From Caballeronia fortuita (GTDB lineage: Bacteria; Pseudomonadota; Gammaproteobacteria; Burkholderiales; Burkholderiaceae), in contig NZ_FCNX02000018.1 of assembly GCF_001544835.2 (NCBI RefSeq), positions 107,147 to 171,146 on the forward strand: DNA of 64,000 nucleotides, given 5' to 3'. The notes beneath the pieces are model-generated. The model did no database searches and was not told where the DNA came from. It was given only the letters and a program-made list of their open reading frames with translations. The position numbers and the translations under genes were made by a program. This document shows, piece after piece, positions 57,109-64,000 of this stretch (positions are counted from its first letter, which is position 1; every line of letters begins with the position of its first letter).

Positions 57109-59562
57109 TCACGTCACCTGCAACGGCTCGACGTGCCAGATATCGCGCGCGTACTCCGCGATCGTGCGATCCGACGAAAAGATGCCCATGCCCGCGACGT
57201 TCTCGATCGCGCTTCGCGTCCACGCGTCCTTGTCGCGGAACTTGAGATCGACTTCGGTTTGCGTCTTGTCGAAGCTGTCGAAGTCGGCGAGCACCATGTA
57301 GTGATCGCCCCAGTCCACGAGCGTATGGAAGATGTCGTAGAAACGATGCGGCTCTTCCGGCGAGAAATGCCCGAGGCGAATCTGGTCGAGCGCGAGCTTG
57401 AGTTCCGCGTTCTCCTCGTAGATCTGCCGCGGCCGATACCCCGCCGCGCGCAGCGACTCGATCTCGTCGGTCGTGTTGCCGAAGATGAAGATGTTCTCGC
57501 GCCCGACGGCATCGCAGATTTCGATGTTCGCGCCATCCAGCGTGCCGATGGTCAGCGCGCCGTTCAGAGCGAGCTTCATGTTGCCGGTGCCCGAGGCTTC
57601 GGTGCCTGCCATCGAAATCTGCTCCGACAGATCCGCCGCCGGAATGATGAGCTCGGCCACCGATACGCCGTAGTTCGGGATGAAGCCGACCTTCAGCCTG
57701 TCGCCGATGAGCGGGTCCGCGTTGATCCGCTTCGCGACATCGTTGATGAGCTTGATGATGTTCTTCGCCATCTTGTACGCCGATGCCGCCTTGCCCGCGA
57801 ACATCACCACGCGCGGCGTCCAGTCCTGCTCCGGATTCTCGCGGATGCGGTTGTAGCGCACGATCACATACAGGATGTTGAGCAGTTGCCGTTTGTATTC
57901 ATGGATGCGTTTGACCTGCAAGTCGAACAACGCTTCCGGATTGATGATCGCGTTGGCATCGCGTTTCGCGCGCTCCACGAGCCGCAGCTTGTTCTGGAAC
58001 TTGGCCTCGTGAAATGCCTTGCGAAACTCGGGATCGTCGCGCCATTCGCGCAGGCGGCCGAGTTCGAAGAGATCGGTGCGCCAGCGCGGCCCGAGCCGCT
58101 TGTCGATCAGTGACGACAGCGACGGACTCGCCTGCGCGAGCCAGCGGCGCGGCGTGATGCCGTTCGTCACGTTGGTGAAGCGCTCCGGGAACATGCGCGC
58201 GAAATCGGAGAAGATGTTCTGCACCATCAATTGCGAATGCAGCTTCGATACGCCATTCACCTTGTGGCTCGCGACGATCGCGAGATGCGCCATGCGCACG
58301 CGCCGCTGACCGAATTCATCGACGAGCGAGATGCGGCGAATCAGTTCGACATCGCGTCCGAACTTCTCCGTCACCTGCTTGAGAAACTGCGCGTTGATCT
58401 CGAAGATGATCTCCAGATGACGCGGCAGCAAGCGCGCGAGCATCTCGACGTCCCACGTTTCGAGCGCCTCGGGCATCAACGTGTGGTTCGTGTAGGAGAA
58501 CATCTGCTGCACCAGCTTCCACGCCTTGTCCCAAGGCAGATGATGCCGGTCGACGAGCAGGCGCATCAGTTCGGGAATCGCGAGCACGGGATGCGTGTCG
58601 TTCAGATGCACCGCAACCTTCTCCGCAAGCCGCCCGAAATGCGTATGCGTGCGCTGATAGCGTCGAATCAGATCCTGCATCGTCGCGGAGACGAAAAAGT
58701 ATTCCTGGCGCAGACGCAGTTCGCGCCCGGCTTGCGTCGAATCGTCCGGATAAAGCAGGCGCGATACATGTTCCGACGTGTTCTTCGCCTCCACCGCGCG
58801 CCGATAGTCGCCCTGATTGAACGCGGAGAGGTCGAACTCGTCGGTCGCGCGCGCGGACCACAGGCGCAGCGTGTTGGTGGCCGTCGTCGCGAAGCCGGGA
58901 ATGACCGTGTCGTAGGCCATCGCGTTGACGTGCTCGGTGTCGATCCAGTCGGTGCGATCGTCGTGCTGCACGGTGCGGCCACCGAAATGCACGGTGTACA
59001 CGACTTCGGGGCGCGGAAACTCCCACGGATTGCCCGCGCGCAGCCAGTAATCGGGCATCTCGACCTGATTGCCGTCGACGACCGTCTGCCGGAACATGCC
59101 GTATTCGTAACGAATGCCGTAGCCGAAGCCGGGCACGCCGACGGTCGCCATCGAATCGAGGAAGCAGGCCGCGAGACGCCCGAGGCCGCCATTGCCGAGC
59201 GCAGCGTCCGGTTCGAGCTCTTCGAGCGCGGCGAGATCGACGCCGAGGCCGGCGAGCGCGTCGCGCACCTCGTCATAGATGCCGAGCGCGAGCAGCGCAT
59301 TGCTGAAAGTTCTGCCGATGAGAAACTCCATCGACAGGTAGTAGACGCGTTTCACGTCCTGCTCGTATTGCAGCCGCGTAGTGCGCATCCAGCGTGCGAC
59401 GAGCCGGTCGCGCACGGCCAGTTCGGCGGCATGGAGCCAGTCTCGCGGCTGCGCGGTGACCGCGTCCTTGCCGACGCCGTACATCAGGCGGTTCGAGATG
59501 GAGCGCCTGAGCGCATCGACGGTGCTGTTGAGCTGGTCGAATTCCAGGTCGACGGATGTCAT
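57109..59562 (-). CDS. glgP: Glycogen/starch/alpha-glucan phosphorylase
   Basis: An 817-residue PLP-dependent glycosyltransferase (GT35) that releases glucose-1-phosphate from the ends of glycogen. The PLP Lys is in EASGTGNMKLALNG at about residue 650. Other motifs are LGNGGLGRLAACFLDS, GTLDGANIEI and VNLND-like HLNDTHPVLAIPELMR. The length (about 815) is normal. The ATG at 59562 has GGAGG five bases before it. Glycogen synthesis genes are absent from the window, so this one stands alone. Confidence 0.96.
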   Translation of the reverse strand: MTSVDLEFDQLNSTVDALRRSISNRLMYGVGKDAVTAQPRDWLHAAELAVRDRLVARWMRTTRLQYEQDVKRVYYLSMEFLIGRTFSNALLALGIYDEVRDALAGLGVDLAALEELEPDAALGNGGLGRLAACFLDSMATVGVPGFGYGIRYEYGMFRQTVVDGNQVEMPDYWLRAGNPWEFPRPEVVYTVHFGGRTVQHDDRTDWIDTEHVNAMAYDTVIPGFATTATNTLRLWSARATDEFDLSAFNQGDYRRAVEAKNTSEHVSRLLYPDDSTQAGRELRLRQEYFFVSATMQDLIRRYQRTHTHFGRLAEKVAVHLNDTHPVLAIPELMRLLVDRHHLPWDKAWKLVQQMFSYTNHTLMPEALETWDVEMLARLLPRHLEIIFEINAQFLKQVTEKFGRDVELIRRISLVDEFGQRRVRMAHLAIVASHKVNGVSKLHSQLMVQNIFSDFARMFPERFTNVTNGITPRRWLAQASPSLSSLIDKRLGPRWRTDLFELGRLREWRDDPEFRKAFHEAKFQNKLRLVERAKRDANAIINPEALFDLQVKRIHEYKRQLLNILYVIVRYNRIRENPEQDWTPRVVMFAGKAASAYKMAKNIIKLINDVAKRINADPLIGDRLKVGFIPNYGVSVAELIIPAADLSEQISMAGTEASGTGNMKLALNGALTIGTLDGANIEICDAVGRENIFIFGNTTDEIESLRAAGYRPRQIYEENAELKLALDQIRLGHFSPEEPHRFYDIFHTLVDWGDHYMVLADFDSFDKTQTEVDLKFRDKDAWTRSAIENVAGMGIFSSDRTIAEYARDIWHVEPLQVT

Positions 59563-59837
59563 CGAAACCTCCGGTATTTGCAACATATGCAACGACCGCG
59601 AAAGCCTGGCGGGAGTTCAAACCGGACGCACCGAAATGGCGCCCCGCTCCGGTCAGGCGGGTGCGGACGTGCCTGAACGTGCAGGTTACGCCAGTTTTAT
59701 TTTTTTTGGTATGACAAGGCCGCAACAACGCGCAACCACGACGGCGAGGCCCGCAAATTGCTCGCAAGCCTTTCACGCGCATGACTTTATTTCGGATTCC
59801 GTAGTGGTTCCGTAGCGGTTCCGCGCGATACGGCGAT

Positions 59838-60647
59838 CTAACGGCGCGGGGCACGCGCGGCGATGAGCAGAAGCGCCGCGAGCGACACGGCCAGCAAGAT
59901 CAGCGAAAGCGCCGACGCCGGCAGATAGTAGCCGCGATTGACTTGCCCCACGACGACGATCGGCACCGTCGCGAAACCGGGCGGATAGACGGTCAGCGTC
60001 GCGCCCAGTTCGCCGAGCGAGAGCGCGAACCCGAGCGCGAGACTCGCGCGGATCGCGGGCACGAGCTGCGGCAGCACCACGCGCGCGAGCACCATGCGCG
60101 GCGGCGCGCCGAGACTCGCGGCGGCTTCGCGCAAGACCGTGAGTTCGGGACGCAGCGCGGCGGCGGCGCACCGGTAACAGAACGGCAGGACGAGCGCGAG
60201 CTGCACGAGCACGACGATGGCGGCCGACCCGGACAGATCGAGCGGACGCTTGTGATACGCGATCAGCACCGCAAGCCCGAGCACGACGCTCGGCACGCCG
60301 CTGCCCATCATCGCGACGGCATCGACGAGTGCGCCGAGACCACGCCGGTCGCGGCCTTCCAGCGCGAGCGCAAGCCACAGTCCCAACGCCGTGCCGATGA
60401 ACGCGACGCCCAGGCCGACTTCGAGGCTCGTCATGACGGCATCGAGATCGCTTGACGAAAGCCGCGCGAACCAGCGCGTCGAAAAGCCATCGGGCAGGAT
60501 CGTGCCGGACCAGTGCGACGCCACGCTCGACAGCGCGACGACCGCAACCGGCAAAACGAACAGCCAGAAGCACAGCAACGCGACGAACGCGGTGAACGCA
60601 TGACGCAACAGCGCCTGCGGTCTGAACGCGGCAGCGATGACCTGCAT
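59838..60647 (-). CDS. phnV: 2-aminoethylphosphonate ABC transporter permease PhnV
   Basis: A 269-residue binding-protein-dependent permease with six predicted helices and an EAA-type loop (REAAASLGAPPRMVLARVVL). Family assignment is by its gene order phnS-phnT-phnU-phnV, which is that of the enterobacterial 2-AEP importer, and by the PhnS identity. Starts 1 base after phnU ends; last gene of the operon. Confidence 0.9.
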   Translation of the reverse strand: MQVIAAAFRPQALLRHAFTAFVALLCFWLFVLPVAVVALSSVASHWSGTILPDGFSTRWFARLSSSDLDAVMTSLEVGLGVAFIGTALGLWLALALEGRDRRGLGALVDAVAMMGSGVPSVVLGLAVLIAYHKRPLDLSGSAAIVVLVQLALVLPFCYRCAAAALRPELTVLREAAASLGAPPRMVLARVVLPQLVPAIRASLALGFALSLGELGATLTVYPPGFATVPIVVVGQVNRGYYLPASALSLILLAVSLAALLLIAARAPRR

Positions 60648-60648
60648 C

Positions 60649-61590
60649 TCAGCGCCCTCCTTGCGAGCTGCGGCTCGATCGGCGGTTCACGCGCCGGTAC
60701 AACGCATAGAGCGACAGCGACATCAGCAGCATTACGACCGATCCCGCGGCGGCCGTGGGCAGATCTAGATCGACGGTCGCGGCGCTGTAGATCGCGATCG
60801 GCAGCGTGATCAGATGCGCGCTGCCGAGCACGAGCAGAATGCCGAACTCGTTCAACGTGAGCAGGAAGCAGAGGATCGTGCCCGCCGCGATACCCGGCCA
60901 CGCGAGCGGGAGCACGACTTTGGTCGCGACCATCCAGCCATCGGCGCCGAGGCTTTTCGCGGCTTCGACGAGCCGCATGTCGAGCGTCGCATACGATGCG
61001 AGCGTCGGGCGCACGACGAACGGCGCATAGAACACGACTTCCGCGAGAATCACGCCGCCGATGCCGAAGAGAAAGTCGAGCGGCGCCGCATCGAGCGAGA
61101 AGATGCGCTGCAGGCCGATGCTCACCGCGCCTTGCGAGCCGTACAGAAAGATCAACGTGAACGCGACCAGAAACGACGGAAACGCGACGAACAATTCCAG
61201 AAAACGCGTGAGCAGGCGCGCGCCCGCGAACGGCCTGAAGAACAACATCGACGCAAGCGCGACGCCGAGCAACGAAGCGATGCTCGCGCTCGCGAAGAGA
61301 ATGCCGAGCGTCGTGCCGATCATGCCGCGCGTTTCGGGATTGCCGAAGAACGCGGTGTACGCGTGCAGCGAAAAGCCGTTCGGACCGCTCACGCTCAACA
61401 TGACGAGGCGCGCGAGCGGATAGACCACGAGCGGCCCGAGCACGAGCACGAGAATGAAGAGCAGATGCCATTGCGCCTTGCGCTCGCGGCGTCGCGCTTG
61501 CCCGGCGTGCGCGGCGAATTGCGCGGGCAGATCCGCGTCGCTGATGCCGCCATCGCGGGCGACGCTGTCAGGGACGAACAAGGACGACAT
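60649..61590 (-). CDS. phnU: 2-aminoethylphosphonate ABC transporter permease PhnU
   Basis: A 313-residue permease with six predicted helices. The EAA-type loop reads VEAAKSLGADGWMVATKVVL (about 191-210). Its N-terminal 40 residues are hydrophilic (AGQARRRERKAQWH). It overlaps the phnT 3' end by 23 bases, so the two are translationally coupled. Together with PhnV it forms the channel for 2-AEP import. Confidence 0.9.
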   Translation of the reverse strand: MSSLFVPDSVARDGGISDADLPAQFAAHAGQARRRERKAQWHLLFILVLVLGPLVVYPLARLVMLSVSGPNGFSLHAYTAFFGNPETRGMIGTTLGILFASASIASLLGVALASMLFFRPFAGARLLTRFLELFVAFPSFLVAFTLIFLYGSQGAVSIGLQRIFSLDAAPLDFLFGIGGVILAEVVFYAPFVVRPTLASYATLDMRLVEAAKSLGADGWMVATKVVLPLAWPGIAAGTILCFLLTLNEFGILLVLGSAHLITLPIAIYSAATVDLDLPTAAAGSVVMLLMSLSLYALYRRVNRRSSRSSQGGR

Positions 61591-62629
61591 CGTCAGCCTC
61601 GAAGCGAAGTGAAACGCGCGTGCCTTTGTCCGGCATGCGCGTGTGACCGCGCTGCGTCGTCACGAGCACGGGCTCGCCGGGCAACGAATCGAGCGCGACG
61701 GAAATGGAGAGCGCCGCGCCGTACCATTCGACGGACGCGATCGTGCCGTGCAACGGACCTTCGCCCAGCGGCACGATGACAAAGCGCTCCGGACGAATGC
61801 ACGCGAGACGTTCACGCTCGTCGTGACGCGTATCGCCGACCGGATACACGACGCGCGGCGGCAGCAGATTCGCCGCGCCGAGATAGCGCGCGACAAAGGC
61901 ATCGCTGGGCGCGTCGTAAAGTTCGCGCGGTGCGCCGAGTTGCGCGATGCGGCCATCGCGCATCAGCAATGTGCGATCGGAAAGCACGAGCGCGTCGTCC
62001 TGATCGTGCGTCACGCAGACGATCGTGAGATTCGGCAGACGTTCATGCAGAGCCTTCAGCTCGCTGCGCACGGATGCCCGCAGATTTGCATCGAGCGCGG
62101 AGAGCGGCTCGTCGAGCAGCAGCACATCCGGTTCGATGACGAGCGCGCGCGCGAGCGCCACGCGCTGCTGCATGCCGCCGGAAAGCTGCGCGGGCATGAC
62201 GTGACCGGCATCGGAGAGTTGCACGAGCTTGAGCGCATCGGCGACGCGCCGCGCGATCTCGCCCGTCTTCAGCTTGCGCGCGCGCAAGCCGAACGCGACG
62301 TTGTCGAACACGGACAGATGCGGAAAGAGCGCATAGCTCTGAAACAGCAGCCCGAGATTGCGCTGATGTGGCGGCACGTGCGTCAGATCGCGGCCCGCGA
62401 CGGCGAGCTTGCCCGCGAGCGCATCGGCCTTTACGAAACCGGCGATGAAGCGCAGCAGCGTGGTCTTGCCGCAGCCGCTGCGGCCGAGCACGGTCAAGAA
62501 CTCGCCGCGTCCGATGCGCAGCGACAGATCGTCGAGGACGGTGCGCGTGCCGAAGCGCACCGTCAGGCGATCGATATGCACGCCCGGCGTCTCATCGACG
62601 CCGAACGCCTGCTTTGGAATCGCGTTCAT
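61568..62629 (-). CDS. phnT: 2-aminoethylphosphonate ABC transporter ATP-binding protein PhnT
   Basis: A 353-residue ATPase. Walker A GRSGCGKT, signature LSGGMQQR, Walker B LLLDEPLSAL and the switch His (CVTHDQDDA) are seen; a C-terminal TOBE-like domain (about 265-350) follows, as in PotA/AfuC-type ATPases. Its ATG overlaps the phnS stop (ATGA), and it overlaps phnU. Confidence 0.93.
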   Translation of the reverse strand: MNAIPKQAFGVDETPGVHIDRLTVRFGTRTVLDDLSLRIGRGEFLTVLGRSGCGKTTLLRFIAGFVKADALAGKLAVAGRDLTHVPPHQRNLGLLFQSYALFPHLSVFDNVAFGLRARKLKTGEIARRVADALKLVQLSDAGHVMPAQLSGGMQQRVALARALVIEPDVLLLDEPLSALDANLRASVRSELKALHERLPNLTIVCVTHDQDDALVLSDRTLLMRDGRIAQLGAPRELYDAPSDAFVARYLGAANLLPPRVVYPVGDTRHDERERLACIRPERFVIVPLGEGPLHGTIASVEWYGAALSISVALDSLPGEPVLVTTQRGHTRMPDKGTRVSLRFEADDVVLVRP

Positions 62630-63702
62630 CAGGACTTCGGCTTGACGACTTCGGTCTGCTTGCCGGTGTTGCCGATCACTTCGGTTTTCCAGCGCTCGGT
62701 CCAGCCGGCTTTCTTCTGCATGACTTCGTTCCAGTCGACCGGAATCAGCTTCACGCCTGAGATGGCCTGCTTGACGGCATCGCCGTTCTTGCCTGCGAGC
62801 GGCACGTCGGTGCGGCCCGGAATGCCGTAGATGTCGGGCACTTTCGACTGAACTTCCGACGACATCAGATAGTCGATCAGCTTCTTGCCCGCTGTCTGAT
62901 TCGGGCCGCTCTTGATGAGGCCGATCGCGTAGGGAAGCTGGAACGTGGTCGGCGCTTCGCCTGCCTTGTGCGAGAGGAAGAGCGGCTTGATCGAGAGACC
63001 GCCGTTCGCGGCATCGTCGAGGTCCATTTGCAGGTCGCCGTTCGCGAAGGCGATTTCGTTACGCGAGAGCAGCACGTCGAGATAGCCCGTGCCCTTCGTG
63101 TGGAACTTGGCGTGCTGCTCGAGATCCTTGAGGTATTTGAACGCCTGGTCTTCGCCCATGAGCGCGGAGGTCAGGATGATGACGGCCATGCCGTCGCCCG
63201 CGGTAGCCGGATTCGAATACGCGATTTTGCCCGAGTAGTTCGGATGCAGTAGATCGGCGAAGGTCTTGGGCGCGGACCTGGTGACTTCGGGATTGATTGC
63301 GAACGAGAAATAGTTGTTCACGAACGTGGCCCATGCGCCGTCTTTTTCTTTCGCGATGGCGGGGACGTTTTTGTAGTTGACGCTCTGATACGGCTGCAGC
63401 AGGCCGCCTTGCTGCGCTTGCTGGATGAATGGCGGCAGCGTGACGAGCACGTCGGCTTTGGGCGAATCCTTTTCGACGGTGGCGCGGTTCACGACTTCGC
63501 CGCTGCCTGCCGTGACGATGTTGACCTTGACGCCTTCTTTCTTTTCGAATGCGGGAAGCACGTCCTTGTAGAGATTTTCGAGGCCATCGGCGGTGTAGAG
63601 AACGACGGCGTCGGCGGCGTGAGCGGGCATCGCGGCAAGCAGAGTGAAAGCGGCGGCGAACGCCGGCAGCACGTTGCGCGCGAAGCGGAAATCGCGGGTC
63701 AT
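62629..63702 (-). CDS. phnS: 2-aminoethylphosphonate-binding periplasmic protein PhnS
   Basis: A 357-residue iron(III)/phosphonate-type substrate-binding protein. Signal peptide residues 1-30 (ending MPAHAAD). The mature start VVLYTADGLENLYKDVLPAF and VTAGSGEVVNRATVEKDS are diagnostic for PhnS. It captures 2-aminoethylphosphonate for PhnTUV import, which gives phosphorus, nitrogen or both. The ATG at 63702 follows GAGAGACCACC. First gene of the operon; degradation genes (phnWX or phnA) are not in the window. Confidence 0.93.
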   Translation of the reverse strand: MTRDFRFARNVLPAFAAAFTLLAAMPAHAADAVVLYTADGLENLYKDVLPAFEKKEGVKVNIVTAGSGEVVNRATVEKDSPKADVLVTLPPFIQQAQQGGLLQPYQSVNYKNVPAIAKEKDGAWATFVNNYFSFAINPEVTRSAPKTFADLLHPNYSGKIAYSNPATAGDGMAVIILTSALMGEDQAFKYLKDLEQHAKFHTKGTGYLDVLLSRNEIAFANGDLQMDLDDAANGGLSIKPLFLSHKAGEAPTTFQLPYAIGLIKSGPNQTAGKKLIDYLMSSEVQSKVPDIYGIPGRTDVPLAGKNGDAVKQAISGVKLIPVDWNEVMQKKAGWTERWKTEVIGNTGKQTEVVKPKS

Positions 63703-64000
63703 GGTGGTCTCTCGTGTCGGGATGTTGGAAGGTCGGTCGCGACCTTCGACCCGAAGGATTGCAGAGCTCTGTGACATCGACGTGAAGGCGCCACGGGGCG
63801 CCAATTATTTGCACGATTTGCCACGTGGTTATTTGGTCGTTCGGGTGATTCACATCAGGCGGGTTTTGTTTTTTTCGCTGGATCCCGTTTTCTTTGTGGT
63901 CTGTTAGCGTTGCCCCTGTGCGGGGCGGCACCTACTTTCTTTGCTGCTGCAAAGAAAGTAGGCAAAGAAAGCAGCTTTTCAGGCCCGCGGTCACACGCAC
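63703..64000. other. phnS upstream region with repeat element
   Basis: 298 bases without a gene: AT-richer sequence near 63806-63900 (TTTGTTTTTTTCGC) that should hold the phnS promoter, followed by the inverted repeat described separately. The window ends inside this region. Confidence 0.5.
63931..63962. repeat. Dispersed inverted repeat element
   Basis: CCTACTTTCTTTGC (63931-63944) and GCAAAGAAAGTAGG (63949-63962) form a perfect 14-bp stem with a TGCT loop, preceded by GCGGGGCGGCA and followed by CAAAGAAAGCAGC. I know this as a recurring intergenic element in Burkholderia-type genomes. Confidence 0.75.

Overview
The window is 64 kb of GC-rich, densely packed DNA from a betaproteobacterium, most probably a Paraburkholderia or Caballeronia-type member of the Burkholderiaceae. 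That placement is inferred from codon use, gene content (hut, pcaHG, liu/mcc, aspDT, phnSTUV, Burkholderia-type porin) and the 14-bp inverted repeat at the right edge. I see about 60 protein genes, no rRNA, tRNA, CRISPR array, transposase or prophage. It reads as core-like metabolic chromosome with many small transcription units, each paired with its own regulator.

Left part (1-12 kb): the 5' part of hutH (cut by the window edge) with HutC-type operators, a GNAT acetyltransferase, the fluoride channel crcB, then a tightly coupled operon read leftward: RpiR/SIS regulator, isoaspartyl peptidase iaaA, the glutathione/oligopeptide importer gsiABCD, a DmpA-type beta-aminopeptidase and a DppA-type D-aminopeptidase. 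It looks like an import-and-hydrolyse pathway for unusual peptides (gamma-, beta-, isoaspartyl- or D-amino-acid linkages).

12-24 kb: a YbdG-type mechanosensitive channel, a LysR regulator, a YciI protein, a small four-cysteine protein, a DUF937-like/OmpA fusion protein, a GlsB/YeaQ membrane protein, then hutU-hutI with the same operator pair as hutH, an Lrp regulator divergent from a LysE exporter, and a ROK repressor.

24-33 kb: c-di-GMP and signalling genes: a 7TM-type PAS-GGDEF-EAL protein, a FeeM-like N-acyl amino acid synthase upstream of it, a second EAL protein with a C-terminal sensor-like domain, a prolyl iminopeptidase, a PlsC acyltransferase and an orphan CheY-like receiver.

33-46 kb: pcaQ/pcaHG (protocatechuate ring cleavage), an AI-2E family transporter, an OmpA lipoprotein, a compact leucine-degradation operon (ivd-mccB-mccA) with a divergent TetR regulator and two palindromic operators between them, a ferritin-like diiron protein, and a second TetR divergent from a 14-TM drug exporter.

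46-64 kb: a basic amino acid binding protein, an M14 amidohydrolase, a porin with a probable TTG start, the aspartate decarboxylase/antiporter pair aspT-aspD, an ArsR-Old Yellow Enzyme pair, glycogen phosphorylase, and the 2-aminoethylphosphonate importer phnSTUV. The last 70 bases hold a perfect inverted repeat of a kind that is dispersed in related genomes.

No clearly new defence or mobile system is present. The most interesting items are the regulatory signatures (paired hut operators with a shared core, liu palindromes, a PcaQ inverted repeat), the peptide-recycling operon, the acyl-amino-acid synthase next to a c-di-GMP protein, and the small Cys protein.
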